64,000 nucleotides of DNA from Enterococcus avium ATCC 14025 (GTDB lineage: Bacteria; Bacillota; Bacilli; Lactobacillales; Enterococcaceae), in the NCBI RefSeq assembly GCF_000406965.1, contig NZ_KE136357.1:364244-428243 (forward strand), in the 5' to 3' direction. The notes beneath the pieces were generated by a model. The model was not told where the DNA came from. It searched no databases and worked only from the letters and a program-made list of their open reading frames with translations. Shown here piece after piece: positions 8,785 through 18,114 of the stretch (the stretch's first letter is position 1; every line of letters begins with the position of its first letter). The position numbers and the translations under genes were made by a program.

Positions 8785-9219
8785 AAATTTACCTCTGTTT
8801 TAGATTCGTGTTTTTTATCTCAATAAAAATATTTTCGCTAAACGTTTCAAGAAGGGGGAAAGCCGAAATTGAATTTTTTGAGACACACTTCTTCTATCTA
8901 AGCATACTCAGTTGAAAATAACCATTAGGAGGGAATAAAACTAACGGTTAACAGATTAAAGAATCGACATTTGTTTTTAATCTAAATCGAAGATAAATAC
9001 GGCAGAAAACAGTCTGGTAGAACAAATTGCCGTTACTAGAGAAACTAGCTATGTTATTGTTAACAGTTTTGTATGATGCTCGAATGAAGTAAATGATTCA
9101 TATAGGCGCAAGTTACTACAGAAACAGGAAGGATAATACCTGTCTAGCGGTAATTTTTTATAGAGAGGGTGTTTTTTATTTATCAGAGTGATAGAATTGA
9201 ACCAGCGAGGAGGTCTAGG
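8785..9219 (+). promoter_or_regulatory. Intergenic region with leader hairpin upstream of the GNAT gene
   Basis: 435 bp between divergent genes. The left part must hold the promoter for the APC transporter. Near the right end, bases 9112-9160 can fold into a long interrupted hairpin: GTTAC..ACAGG pairs with CCTGT..GGTAA, followed by TTTTTT. This looks like a terminator or attenuator placed before the GNAT gene. It lacks the AGGGTGGNACCGCG box of a T-box leader. No gene is seen in the remainder. Confidence 0.4.
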
Positions 9220-9756
9220 ATGATTGAAATTCGATTAGCAACACCAGCAAACGCAACAGCAGTAGCAGCAATTTATGCGCCCTACGTGAAGGAAACAACG
9301 ATCACATTTGATTATGCTGTCCCCAGTGAAGAAGATTTTGCCCAGCGAATAGCGGAAACGGTGACTACATATCCGTACTTTGTAGCCGAAGACAATGGCG
9401 TAATCTTAGGCTACGCTTATGCCCATGCGTATAAAGAACGCGCTGCCTATGATTGGGCAGTAGAGGTAAGTGTCTATGTTGATCGGCAAAAACGCGGTAA
9501 TGGAGCGGGAAAGCTTTTGTACCGCTCATTAGAACAAACCTTGAAAAAGCAGAATGTCGCGATTTTAACAGCGTGTATTACTGGCGGCAATCAAGCCAGT
9601 ATCGATTTCCATAAGAAGCTTGGCTACCAGCAAGTGGCTAATTTCCCTAAAATCGGATATAAATTTGATCAATGGCTGGATGTCATTTGGTTGCAAAAAT
9701 TTTTAACGGAGGTAAAAGGGGAGATGCCGCCTTTTATCCCTTTCTCTAAATTATGA
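9220..9756 (+). CDS. GNAT N-acetyltransferase (phosphinothricin/methionine sulfoximine acetyltransferase-like)
   Basis: A 178-residue GNAT enzyme that should transfer acetyl from acetyl-CoA to an amino group. The start MIEIRLATPANATAVAAIYAPYV and the segment VEVSVYVDRQKRGNGAGKLL, containing the acetyl-CoA binding Q/RxxGxG/A loop, together with NQASIDFHKKLGY, are typical of the Pat/YncA (phosphinothricin acetyltransferase-like) group. Start at 9220 is set by GAGGAGG 7 bases upstream; the longer frame to 9169 has none. The TGA overlaps the ATG of the next gene by 4 bp, so the two are translationally coupled. The true substrate is unknown. Confidence 0.85.
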   Translation: MIEIRLATPANATAVAAIYAPYVKETTITFDYAVPSEEDFAQRIAETVTTYPYFVAEDNGVILGYAYAHAYKERAAYDWAVEVSVYVDRQKRGNGAGKLLYRSLEQTLKKQNVAILTACITGGNQASIDFHKKLGYQQVANFPKIGYKFDQWLDVIWLQKFLTEVKGEMPPFIPFSKL

Positions 9757-11558
9757 GCAGAAAGAACCAATTCACACTGAATACACTAGCAAAAGGAAGA
9801 CTATTTGCCTTTCTCATTATTGTTGCTATAATCGTGCGTGTTGCGTTAGCCGTGGAAATGCCAGTCAAAATTTATATGCAGGCAGGGTATGACGATGCCC
9901 TTTCTATCAATCAAGCATTAACTATTTTAGCGGGAAAATGGTTAGGTCCTTATGGTACGGGGACTTTGACTAAAGGGTTGTCTTTTACTTTCTTCCTTAT
10001 TGTGAATCATTTTTCAAAATTGTCTTATCCGCTGTTTTTGTGTTTAGTGAATATGGCAGCGGCCTTTGCGATTGTGAAGGCTTTGGCGCCGTTGATCAAG
10101 AATCGATACTTAAGCGGACTAGGCTTTCTATTTTTCAGCTATTCACCGGCTACATTTACCTCAGATTTTTCATTAAGGGTTTATCGAAATAGTTTGGTTT
10201 TTGCGGTTGTGTTGTTCGTATTAGCCGGAATACTTGGTCATTTCTTACGAAGAAAAGAAGCACTCAGAAAACGTCTCCCATGGGCCATCATACTGATGGC
10301 GGCTTTTCCTTTCTTTTGGTTTTTGCGTGAGGATTCTATTTGGCTAGTGCCCTTATATGCTGTCGCGACCGTTTGTACGTTATTTGGAATTACTGTAAAG
10401 CATTCCTCGCTTGGCTCTTCATTCAAAGAGGGCTTTAGAAATTTTTGGATACTGCTTAAAGAAACGAGTAAAACGAGATTAATTGGGAATATCCTACTTT
10501 TACTAGCACCTGTGCTGTTAACCGCAGGCGAATCTTTGGTCATTTCAAAAATTAATTATGAGCATTATGGAATCTTTACCACCAATGATCGGACAAAGAC
10601 CTCATTTGCCAGAATGACAGAAAATCTGATTCAAATTGACAATAGCAGCTTTGATTCTGAAGTGGTTGCTGAAGACAGTGGAATTTGGGTGTCAAAAAAG
10701 ACGTTTGATAAGGCACAAAAAGTGTCCCCAACATTTGCCAAATACAAAAAGGGAATCAATTGGATCTATAGTGAATCAATTTGGCCGCATTCTTGGCCAG
10801 TAAAAAATGGTGAGCTGCCTGGTGATATGTTTGTTTGGGGCTTACGTGAAATGTTTCAGCGAGAAGGTCTCTACAAGGACGGCAAAGCAAATGAAAAAGT
10901 CTTTAAAAAAATCTCCCAGGAGCTGGAAGAGGGTTTTGAGTCAGGCAAGTTAAATAGGAAAAATATGTTCTTTGTCTCGAAACAAAGCAATGGGAAAAAG
11001 CTTGAAGATATGGGAAAGGTATGTAACTATATTGGGGTAGGTGTTATTGAAACCACATTTTATCGAAGCTATCAAACGAGCTATGGCGGATCAATCTTTG
11101 TAGAAAATCAACCAGCTGAAGTTGTTCTAGACTTAATTAATGTCAAATCTATTTCTACTTTAAAAGAGGGAATGGAGGCAGAGGAGCGGCGAACAAAACC
11201 GTTTGTATTTGTGATAAACGGGATTATCTGGATTTATCGGATTATTTCACCAATACTATTGCTTGCGAGCTTAGGCGCTATCTTGTTGTTCACAATTGCT
11301 TATTTTAAAAAGAAAAGAAATCGGCCGGTTTTAGCGGATTATTTGATTATTTTCCTTGGTTTATTGTTGACCTATACCGTGTATCTCTTTGGCGTTTCAT
11401 GGTTTGCGACCTGGGCACCCGGCGGAAGAGGCTTATTTATGTTTTTCTACACAGGTGCAGGGGTACCGCTGATGCAAATAATTGAACTACTAAGCGTAAC
11501 GTTGATTTTCAGAAACGCAAAAGGAAAATTGTTCGAAAATAAAGTCGAATCGGATTAG
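9753..11558 (+). CDS. Large multi-pass membrane protein, possible GT-C-like glycosyltransferase
   Basis: Not recognised as a named family. The 601-residue protein has about 10 membrane helices in an N-terminal block (residues roughly 15-260), a 200-residue loop that is probably outside the cell (about 270-480), and three or four more helices at the C-terminus. A short acidic motif, AGYDDALS, sits just after the first helix, the place where GT-C glycosyltransferases carry their catalytic Asp; this, with the general topology, suggests a polyprenyl-phosphate-dependent sugar transferase, but it is only a suggestion. There is no ribosome site; translation should be coupled to the GNAT gene through the ATGA overlap. 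Confidence 0.6.
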   Translation: MSRKNQFTLNTLAKGRLFAFLIIVAIIVRVALAVEMPVKIYMQAGYDDALSINQALTILAGKWLGPYGTGTLTKGLSFTFFLIVNHFSKLSYPLFLCLVNMAAAFAIVKALAPLIKNRYLSGLGFLFFSYSPATFTSDFSLRVYRNSLVFAVVLFVLAGILGHFLRRKEALRKRLPWAIILMAAFPFFWFLREDSIWLVPLYAVATVCTLFGITVKHSSLGSSFKEGFRNFWILLKETSKTRLIGNILLLLAPVLLTAGESLVISKINYEHYGIFTTNDRTKTSFARMTENLIQIDNSSFDSEVVAEDSGIWVSKKTFDKAQKVSPTFAKYKKGINWIYSESIWPHSWPVKNGELPGDMFVWGLREMFQREGLYKDGKANEKVFKKISQELEEGFESGKLNRKNMFFVSKQSNGKKLEDMGKVCNYIGVGVIETTFYRSYQTSYGGSIFVENQPAEVVLDLINVKSISTLKEGMEAEERRTKPFVFVINGIIWIYRIISPILLLASLGAILLFTIAYFKKKRNRPVLADYLIIFLGLLLTYTVYLFGVSWFATWAPGGRGLFMFFYTGAGVPLMQIIELLSVTLIFRNAKGKLFENKVESD

Positions 11559-11664
11559 GTTTCGTTAATGATATTCTAATGAAATTCATTATGAATTGTT
11601 ACGCGCCTATACCAATGGTTTGCTATCCTTGCATTGTAAAAATAAGGAGGCCCCTAATAGCGCA

Positions 11665-11790
11665 ATGAAACGAGAGAAGAACACTTCGAAAAACGAAGTA
11701 AAAACCACCGACTTTCTACTAGAGATGTTGGCGTTGTTCATCCTGATTTCCTTAACTATTTATGCTATACGAACGGGAAAGATATTTTAA
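11665..11790 (+). CDS. Small single-pass membrane protein (41 aa)
   Basis: A short gene with a clear ribosome site (AAGGAGG, then 14 bases to ATG). The product begins with a charged stretch (MKREKNTSKNEVK) and ends with one hydrophobic helix (LLEMLALFILISLTIYAI). It lies 106 bp after the large membrane protein and is followed by a strong terminator, so it may close that operon. The spacing between ribosome site and ATG is long, which lowers confidence. Function unknown. Confidence 0.5.
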   Translation: MKREKNTSKNEVKTTDFLLEMLALFILISLTIYAIRTGKIF

Positions 11791-11815
11791 TAAGGATATT
11801 TCGGCAAGTATTGAT

Positions 11816-11863
11816 AAAAGACATTCTAACCGACCAGACGAGTCGTTTAGAATGTCTTTTTTG
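11816..11863. terminator. Terminator after the GNAT/membrane protein operon
   Basis: AAAGACATTCTAA..CGAC, loop, GTCG.TTAGAATGTCTTT followed by TTT; a long stem with A-run and T-run on either side, so it can also serve the leftward dehydrogenase gene. Confidence 0.85.
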
Positions 11864-11904
11864 TCTATGCTTTGATCGATGTTTTAACTTGCAGTAGATT
11901 TTAT

Positions 11905-12987
11905 TTAGCTGCTGGTTAACGTCTCTAATTCTTTCATTTTGCAAATAATTCGTTCTGGTGTGATTGTTTCTTTCATTAGATGAATCATTTCGCCAGGAGT
12001 GCTGGCCCGTTCAGCTACAGCTTGATAGTCCTTCTCGGTTAATTGTAGGTGCATATCGGTTAAGCTTGTCGGAAGAGCTAATTGACGATAAAAAGGAAGC
12101 AAACGTTCAATCTCCGTTAGATTATTTTCAATCATCAGCTGTACTAGAATGCCATAGGCGACTTTGTTTCCGTGAAGCTGCTGATGACTGTCCGGTAGTA
12201 CCGTCAGTGCATCATGAATCGAATGGGCACCAGCTGTTCGTCCATATTCATCACCAAAACCACCCACCATTCCAGCTAATAAAATATTGGCTTCAACTAC
12301 ATCGACAAAAGCTTGATTGAGTCGCTTCTGATCCATCGCTGCTAATGCCTCCATGCTCTTTGTTAAAAGAATTTCACGACATTTCTGCGCCGCAAACTCA
12401 GCCACTTGGACTTCAACAGGTTTGATTGTTAATTGTGAAATAATCGTATGGGATTCATACCATTTCGCTAACGTATCCCCAATACCGGCGATCATCAATT
12501 CACGGGGAGAGAGTAAGATAATCTCTGGATCAATCAATACTAGATCGCTGGCTTTAGGAAAAATATCGTAGCGCAGCATCACACCTTCTTCATTATAGAC
12601 CACACTTAACGGGGTATAGGCAGCACAGGTTGCGGCTAGGGTTGGCAAAATAATAATCGGCAGATTCACCTTATATGCCACGAATTTGCCTAGATCGGCG
12701 ACCTTTCCACCACCAACAGCGATAATCCCGTCAAATTGTTCCTTTTTGCATAAAGACGCAAAATCCTCAGCAGCTGAATCAGTACATTGTCCGCCATAAT
12801 ATTGGAAAGTTTTTGTTATTGATAAATCTGGGAAATAGTCTTTTACAGCCTGCCAGGATACTTTGCCGTGGAGAATCAAGACATTCTCAATGTTTCTACT
12901 ATTGAGATGAGATTCAAGTGAATCCCAAGCATTTTCTTTCAGTTCATATTCTTGCGGGGCGCCTCGCACGATCAATTGTTTTGTCAT
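11905..12987 (-). CDS. Iron/zinc-dependent alcohol dehydrogenase family, HcxA (YbdH)/GldA-like
   Basis: A 360-residue NAD(P)-dependent dehydrogenase of the glycerol dehydrogenase-like branch. Visible are the nucleotide loop GGGKVADLGK (around residue 92), the PTLAATCAAYTPLSVVYNEEG block, and metal ligands in GDTLAKWYE, GAHSIHDA and LHGNKVAYG. The TCAAYTPLSVVY segment resembles E. coli HcxA (YbdH), which reduces 2-oxo acids such as 2-oxoglutarate and 2-oxobutanoate, more than glycerol dehydrogenase proper. It is transcribed away from an amino-acid importer and aminotransferase operon, so a role in reducing a 2-oxo acid formed by that aminotransferase is a reasonable inference. The ribosome site is weak (GAAAGAAG). 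Confidence 0.8.
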   Translation of the reverse strand: MTKQLIVRGAPQEYELKENAWDSLESHLNSRNIENVLILHGKVSWQAVKDYFPDLSITKTFQYYGGQCTDSAAEDFASLCKKEQFDGIIAVGGGKVADLGKFVAYKVNLPIIILPTLAATCAAYTPLSVVYNEEGVMLRYDIFPKASDLVLIDPEIILLSPRELMIAGIGDTLAKWYESHTIISQLTIKPVEVQVAEFAAQKCREILLTKSMEALAAMDQKRLNQAFVDVVEANILLAGMVGGFGDEYGRTAGAHSIHDALTVLPDSHQQLHGNKVAYGILVQLMIENNLTEIERLLPFYRQLALPTSLTDMHLQLTEKDYQAVAERASTPGEMIHLMKETITPERIICKMKELETLTSS

Positions 12988-13127
12988 AGAAAAACTTCTT
13001 TCATCATTTTTTTAGATTAATCTTTTTTTATTATAATAGTTATGGTAGTATGAGAGCAAGTTATTTTTGAATATTTATTCTCTTATTATTCATATACTTA
13101 TATTATTATTCAAAAGGAGCGAAATGG

Positions 13128-14579
13128 ATGAAAAAGAAAGTTGGAGCATTACTCACAGTGCTATTAATGCTGCTGAATTTATTACCGGCAAAAGCACAAG
13201 GAGCAGAGAAGGATGAAATCTATGAACGAATTCAACAAAGCGGGGAGTTAGTTGTTGGATTATCCGCAGATTATGCACCCTATGAGTTCCATGCGGATGT
13301 GGATGGCAAGGATAAAATTGTTGGTTTTGATGTCTCGATTGCAGAAAAAATCGCAAAGGATATGGGCGTAAAATTAAAAATTGAAGAGCTTGGTTTTGAT
13401 GCACTATTAGGAGCATTGAAAACCGGCAAGATCGATTTAGTTATTTCTGGTATGTCTATTACTGAGGAACGCCTAAAAGAAGTAGATTTTTCTGATCCGT
13501 ACTTTGTCGTACAACAAAAAGTACTGGTTCGTAAAGATGACAAGAATAAATTTAAAACGACTGCTGATTTTGATGGTTTAGCAGTCGGTGCACAAAAACA
13601 AACGACGCAAGAAGATCTAGTGAAAAATGAAATGACTGGTGCCGAACCGACTTCACTTCAGAAGGTTCCTGACTTGATCAATAATTTATTGAATAAAAAA
13701 GTCGAAGCGGTAGTGCTGGAGCAGCCTGTCGCGGAGGCTTATGTCCAGCAAAGCGACAACGTAGCTTTAGCTCCTGTCAAGTTTGAACAGGGTGAAAAGG
13801 TCACTGCCATTGCGATGTCGAAAAATACACCAGAATTGAAAAAGCATGTCAACGAATCCATCAAAACAATCAATGACAAGGATCTGTTGAAGGGCTATCA
13901 AAAGGAAGCCAATGAATTGATGTTCCAAGATGAGCAATCCTTCCTGCAAAAGTATGGCCCTTATTATCTAAATGGCGCGAAATATACGATCTTATTAGCT
14001 TTTGTAGGTGTCTTGTTCGGTTTGATTTTTGGTAGCTTGCTGGCGTTGATGAAGCTAAGCAAGAGCAAGCTTTTAAAGGCTCTTGCAGTGGTTTACATCG
14101 AGTACGTCCGCGGCACCCCGCTATTGGTTCAAATTTTTATCGTGTACTTCGGTACTGGTGTTTTAGGCTTAGATTTGTCGAAATTACTAGCTGGTTGTAT
14201 CGCTGTATCTTTGAATAGCGCGGCTTATGTTGCTGAGATTGTCCGAGCTGGGATCAATGCGGTCAATAAAGGACAGATGGAGGCAGCACGTTCTTTAGGA
14301 ATGAATCAAAAAGAAGCGATGCGCTTCATCATCTTCCCGCAGGCGATTAAGAATATTTTGCCAGCATTGGGAAATGAGTTCGTTACGATCATCAAGGAAT
14401 CCTCTGTCGTTTCCGTTATCGGAGTGTCGGAGCTGATCTTCCAAACAGGTGTAGTACAAGGTGCCAGCTTCAAGCCATTCCTGCCATATGTGCTGGTCTC
14501 GCTGATTTATTTTGTACTGACCTTCTGCACTTCTCGTCTATTAGGTTTTGCTGAAAGGAGAATGGGTCTGAATGATTAA
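13128..14579 (+). CDS. Amino-acid ABC importer, fused substrate-binding protein and permease
   Basis: A 483-residue fusion of the GlnPH type. A signal peptide (residues 1-25, cleaved near AKAQGAE) is followed by an SBP_bac_3 substrate-binding domain to about residue 270 ([15 protein letters not shown] at its start, [12 protein letters not shown] in the middle), then a BPD_transp_1 permease domain with five helices. The EAA loop that contacts the ATPase is seen as [22 protein letters not shown]. Polar amino acids such as glutamine, histidine or arginine are usual substrates. The ribosome site is AAAAGGAG. It overlaps the ATPase gene by 8 bp. The divergent HcxA-like gene shares the 140-bp promoter region. 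Confidence 0.93.
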   Translation: MKKKVGALLTVLLMLLNLLPAKAQGAEKDEIYERIQQSGELVVGLSADYAPYEFHADVDGKDKIVGFDVSIAEKIAKDMGVKLKIEELGFDALLGALKTGKIDLVISGMSITEERLKEVDFSDPYFVVQQKVLVRKDDKNKFKTTADFDGLAVGAQKQTTQEDLVKNEMTGAEPTSLQKVPDLINNLLNKKVEAVVLEQPVAEAYVQQSDNVALAPVKFEQGEKVTAIAMSKNTPELKKHVNESIKTINDKDLLKGYQKEANELMFQDEQSFLQKYGPYYLNGAKYTILLAFVGVLFGLIFGSLLALMKLSKSKLLKALAVVYIEYVRGTPLLVQIFIVYFGTGVLGLDLSKLLAGCIAVSLNSAAYVAEIVRAGINAVNKGQMEAARSLGMNQKEAMRFIIFPQAIKNILPALGNEFVTIIKESSVVSVIGVSELIFQTGVVQGASFKPFLPYVLVSLIYFVLTFCTSRLLGFAERRMGLND

Positions 14580-15294
14580 TGTAAAGCAACTGTCAAAAAG
14601 CTTTGGCGATAACGAGGTATTAAAGTCGATTGATCTGACGGTCAAAGAAGGCGAAGTGGTGGTCATCATCGGGCCTTCAGGAAGCGGGAAGAGTACGATC
14701 CTGCGTTGTTTGAACTTGCTGGAGGAGCCGACTTCTGGTGAAATCTTTTTTGAAGGGCAAAATATTACGGCTCCAGACAGTAATATTGATCAGATTCGTC
14801 AGAAAATGGGGATGGTGTTCCAAAGCTTTAATCTCTTTCCCCATATGAGTGTGTTAGAAAATTTAACGATTACACCAGTAAAAATAAAAAAAGAAGACCC
14901 TGAAAAAGCCAAAGAACAAGCTTTAGCCTTGTTAGATCAAGTTGGTTTGAAGGAAAAGGCTACTAGTTATCCTGCTAGTTTATCTGGCGGGCAGCAGCAG
15001 CGGGTGGCGATCGCTCGTGCATTGGCGATGAGTCCTGATGTGATGCTCTTTGATGAACCAACTTCAGCGCTTGATCCGGAAATGGTCGGAGAGGTGCTGT
15101 CAGTTATGCAGGATTTGGCTAAAAAAGGCATGACCATGGTAGTGGTAACTCATGAAATGGGCTTTGCCAAGGAAGTGGCGGATCGTGTGATCTTCATGGC
15201 AGACGGCATCATTCAAGAAGAGGGTACCCCTGAGGAGATCTTTGAGCGCCCGCAAAACAGTCGGACACAAGATTTCTTAAATAAAGTATTGTAA
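14572..15294 (+). CDS. Amino-acid ABC importer ATPase (GlnQ type)
   Basis: A 240-residue ABC ATPase powering the fused importer upstream. Walker [10 protein letters not shown] (about 33-41), Q-loop [13 protein letters not shown], signature LSGGQQQR, Walker [16 protein letters not shown] and the switch histidine in [10 protein letters not shown] are all intact. Length and sequence fit the polar amino acid (GlnQ/HisP) group. Its start lies within the last codons of the permease gene. Confidence 0.95.
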   Translation: MINVKQLSKSFGDNEVLKSIDLTVKEGEVVVIIGPSGSGKSTILRCLNLLEEPTSGEIFFEGQNITAPDSNIDQIRQKMGMVFQSFNLFPHMSVLENLTITPVKIKKEDPEKAKEQALALLDQVGLKEKATSYPASLSGGQQQRVAIARALAMSPDVMLFDEPTSALDPEMVGEVLSVMQDLAKKGMTMVVVTHEMGFAKEVADRVIFMADGIIQEEGTPEEIFERPQNSRTQDFLNKVL

Positions 15295-15314
15295 ACAGAA
15301 GCGGAGGACACAGG

Positions 15315-16466
15315 ATGGACAAAAGTAAACTCGCGCGACGCTTCCAGCAGCCGGCAGAAAATTTGCTGATGAAGATCGCCGTTTTAGCTAAAGAAAAGGA
15401 AAATATTATTGATTTGTCAATTGGCGATCCGGATTTGATTACTGATCCGGCAATTATCGAAGCAGCTTATGCCGACGTGAAAAAGGGGGCAACCAACTAC
15501 ACAGCACCAGATGGCAGCAAAGAATTTCTGATGACGGTCGTTGATTTTTATCAAAAAAAATACGGGTTGCACGTCCAACTCAATCAAGTTCGGGCGACTG
15601 TTGGCGCATTGCATGCCATGTATTTAGTCATGCAGGTGCTCCTTGATCCTGGTGATGAAGTGATTATTCATGAACCCTATTTTTCACCTTATCGTGAACA
15701 GGTTGTATTATCAGGAGGTAAACCTGTTTTTGTTCCTACCTATGAAGAAAATGGCTTTCAGTTAGACGTTGAGGACTTAAAAGCGGCTATCACTGATCGG
15801 ACCAAGGCGATTATTATTAATTCACCAAACAATCCAACGGGAGCGGTTTTTTCAGAGAATACCTTAAAACAAATCGCTGAAGTTGCGATTGAAAAGGAGC
15901 TCTTTATTATTTCAGATGAAATCTACGAGGATTTTGCTTTCAAAGAAAAATTCGTACCCATGGCTCGTCTGGCTCCAGAAAACACCATCACTATCAGCGG
16001 TGTATCGAAGGGCTTTGCGATGACGGGTTGGCGCTTAGGCTATATGATCGCGCCAGCTTACATCAATCAAATTGCTGGAATGATCAATGAGAGTATTACG
16101 TATTCTGCACCAACAGCTTCACAGCGCGGTGCAATCTATGCGTTGAAACATTATGAGGAACTCGTACCGCCAACCGTTGAAGTGTTCAAGGAACGTTTGG
16201 CTTATATTGAAAAAAGGGTTGCTGAAATTCCTTATTTATCCTTGCCTTCTGTTGCTGGAAGCATGTATGCTTTTATTAATATCAGTAAAAGCGGCCTAGA
16301 TTCAGTGACGTTCGTTGAACAGGTCTTGGAAAAAAGCGGTGTGCTCTTCGTACCGGGAAAAGCCTTTGGAGAAACCGTTGGCGACAATTATATCCGATTG
16401 GCCGCAACTCAGTCGTTGGAAGTTTTAGCCGAAGCCTTTGATCGCTTAGAAAAATTAAACTTTTAG
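15315..16466 (+). CDS. Class I/II pyridoxal-phosphate aminotransferase
   Basis: A 383-residue fold-type I aminotransferase. It shows NSPNNPTGAVF, SDEIYEDF and the PLP-binding lysine in SGVSKGFAMTGWRLGYM, with a C-terminal phosphate-binding arginine in NYIRLAA. It belongs to the aspartate/aromatic/branched-substrate class whose exact amino acid cannot be told from sequence. Twenty bases after the ABC ATPase gene and with its own GGAGGACAC site, it is the third gene of the operon, which suggests that the imported amino acid is transaminated at once. The resulting 2-oxo acid could be the substrate of the divergent HcxA-like dehydrogenase. Confidence 0.9.
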   Translation: MDKSKLARRFQQPAENLLMKIAVLAKEKENIIDLSIGDPDLITDPAIIEAAYADVKKGATNYTAPDGSKEFLMTVVDFYQKKYGLHVQLNQVRATVGALHAMYLVMQVLLDPGDEVIIHEPYFSPYREQVVLSGGKPVFVPTYEENGFQLDVEDLKAAITDRTKAIIINSPNNPTGAVFSENTLKQIAEVAIEKELFIISDEIYEDFAFKEKFVPMARLAPENTITISGVSKGFAMTGWRLGYMIAPAYINQIAGMINESITYSAPTASQRGAIYALKHYEELVPPTVEVFKERLAYIEKRVAEIPYLSLPSVAGSMYAFINISKSGLDSVTFVEQVLEKSGVLFVPGKAFGETVGDNYIRLAATQSLEVLAEAFDRLEKLNF

Positions 16467-16539
16467 CTCGCAAAAGCGGGCACGTTCTAAGAGGTATTCC
16501 TTTACTGGTCAGACTATAGTAGAAACAGGAGGAAGATGG

Positions 16540-17391
16540 ATGGAATGGTTAGATCATTTCAATAATAGTATTGCTTATGTGGAGGAGAATTTAGCTGCTG
16601 AGATCAACTTGGACAGTGCAGCACAATTAGCTCAATGCTCCAGCTATCACTATCAGCGGATGTTTTCTTATATTGCTGGTGTAACGTTGGGAGAATACAT
16701 TCGCCGCCGGAGGATGAGTCTGGCAGGAGTAGATTTGCAGCGAGGTGAAAAGGTCATTGATGTTGCTGCGAAATATGGCTACGATTCTCCAACTTCCTTT
16801 AATCGTGTGTTTAAAGGCGTGCACGGAATCACACCTAAGGAAGCCAAGCAATCAGGCGTAAAATTGACTAGCTATCCAATGTTGACCTTCAAATTGACTG
16901 TAAAGGGTGTGCAAGCAATGGAGTATCAACTAATCGACAAAGAAGCTTTTCATGTGACTGGATTTGGTTTGAAAATCGAGCAGGACATGGAGGTAGCGCA
17001 AAAGCGTATTCCGGAATTTTGGAATGAAGTCAGTGCCAGCGGAGATCTGCAAAAGCTGCTGCCGCTGATGGATCAAGAAACGCCAGGAGTTTTAGGTGTT
17101 AGCTTGATGACCTCAGAGGTTCAGGACGCTTGGGAATATGTGATTGGCGTTGTCAATGAAGAAGCGACCGAGGAATTCGCGCAATATGAAATTCCGGCCG
17201 CAAAATGGGCTGTTTTCTCAGGGACCGGGCCAATGCCAGGAGCGATTCAAGAGTTGCAGCAGCAAGTATTTCAAGAATGGCTGCCAACTTCTGGGTTCGA
17301 ATACGATGAGTTGCCGGATATTGAATTGTATTTGGATGCCAATCCAGAAAATGCGCAATTTCAGGTTTGGTTGCCGGTTCGACCAAAATAG
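16540..17391 (+). CDS. AraC-family regulator with GyrI-like effector-binding domain
   Basis: A 283-residue two-domain regulator. The N-terminal 110 residues hold two helix-turn-helix motifs of the AraC type (LAQCSSYHYQRMFSYIAG and VAAKYGYDSPTSFNRVFKG). The C-terminal 160 residues, from YQLIDKEAFHVTGFGLKI, form a GyrI/SbmC-like small-molecule binding domain (E..YVIGV, WAVFSGTGPMP). This layout is that of SoxS/Rob-like multidrug sensors in Firmicutes. It has a good AGGAGGAAG site and stands alone before a terminator. Its target genes are not evident nearby. Confidence 0.9.
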   Translation: MEWLDHFNNSIAYVEENLAAEINLDSAAQLAQCSSYHYQRMFSYIAGVTLGEYIRRRRMSLAGVDLQRGEKVIDVAAKYGYDSPTSFNRVFKGVHGITPKEAKQSGVKLTSYPMLTFKLTVKGVQAMEYQLIDKEAFHVTGFGLKIEQDMEVAQKRIPEFWNEVSASGDLQKLLPLMDQETPGVLGVSLMTSEVQDAWEYVIGVVNEEATEEFAQYEIPAAKWAVFSGTGPMPGAIQELQQQVFQEWLPTSGFEYDELPDIELYLDANPENAQFQVWLPVRPK

Positions 17392-17400
17392 AATGTAATA

Positions 17401-17434
17401 AAGGGCTGTGGCTAATTGTAGTCACAGCTTTTTA
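17401..17434 (+). terminator. Terminator after the AraC-type gene
   Basis: GCTGTGGCTA, loop ATTG, TAGTCACAGC, then TTTTT; one mismatch in the stem. Confidence 0.85.
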
Positions 17435-17475
17435 CTTGTTATAATTAGTTGAATGACTATGGAAGGAAGAGGAAA

Positions 17476-18042
17476 ATGAAAGAAATCATTGAGACAATCA
17501 AAGCATATGAACCGTATACAGAGGAAGAAGCAGCGGACAAAAAGCTGTTTATGGAAAAACTGCAATTTCAAGAGCAGTTGTTGACGCGGGAAAATCCAGA
17601 CTATCATTTTTCCTCTTCAGCTTGGGTAGTTAATTCGACTTATGACAAGGTATTGATGGTCTATCATAATATTTATCAATCTTATTCTTGGACAGGCGGA
17701 CATGCGGATGGCTGCGCAAATCTGTTGTTGGTAGCTCAAAAGGAATTAGAAGAGGAGACTGGAATCAAGGAGTATCATTTACTGCATGATGGCTTGTTCG
17801 CCTTTAATATCTTACCAGTTCCGGCGCATTATAAAAATGGTCAGTATATTAAGGAACATAATCATATTAATACGACTTATCTTTTTATGGCGCAGGAAGA
17901 TCAAACCTTCAAAATCAAAGAAGATGAAAACAGTGATGTGAGATGGATCGCTGTTACAGATATTGACCAGAAAGTTACTGAAGAGGCGATGAAGGTTTAT
18001 TATCATCAGATGGTGGCAAAGGCTCTATCGCTCAAAAAATAA
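17476..18042 (+). CDS. NUDIX hydrolase
   Basis: A 188-residue NUDIX protein. The Nudix box is recognisable though divergent: GGHADGCANLLLVAQKELEEETGI, with the REXXEE core as KELEEETG. The substrate is a nucleoside diphosphate derivative of unknown identity. ATG at 17476 is preceded by GGAAGAGGAAA; a TTG at 17449 would be an alternative start without a proper site. Monocistronic between a terminator and the LysR gene. Confidence 0.85.
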   Translation: MKEIIETIKAYEPYTEEEAADKKLFMEKLQFQEQLLTRENPDYHFSSSAWVVNSTYDKVLMVYHNIYQSYSWTGGHADGCANLLLVAQKELEEETGIKEYHLLHDGLFAFNILPVPAHYKNGQYIKEHNHINTTYLFMAQEDQTFKIKEDENSDVRWIAVTDIDQKVTEEAMKVYYHQMVAKALSLKK

Positions 18043-18114
18043 TCCTTTTGCCCAGCCATTTGGCTTAGGCGATTGTCTGCGTTAAAATATTCCTGAATGG
18101 AATGGAGTGACGAA

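Noticed and set aside
9112-9160. T-box leader upstream of the GNAT gene
   Set aside because: The AGGGTGGNACCGCG box and specifier-loop features are absent; only an interrupted hairpin remains.
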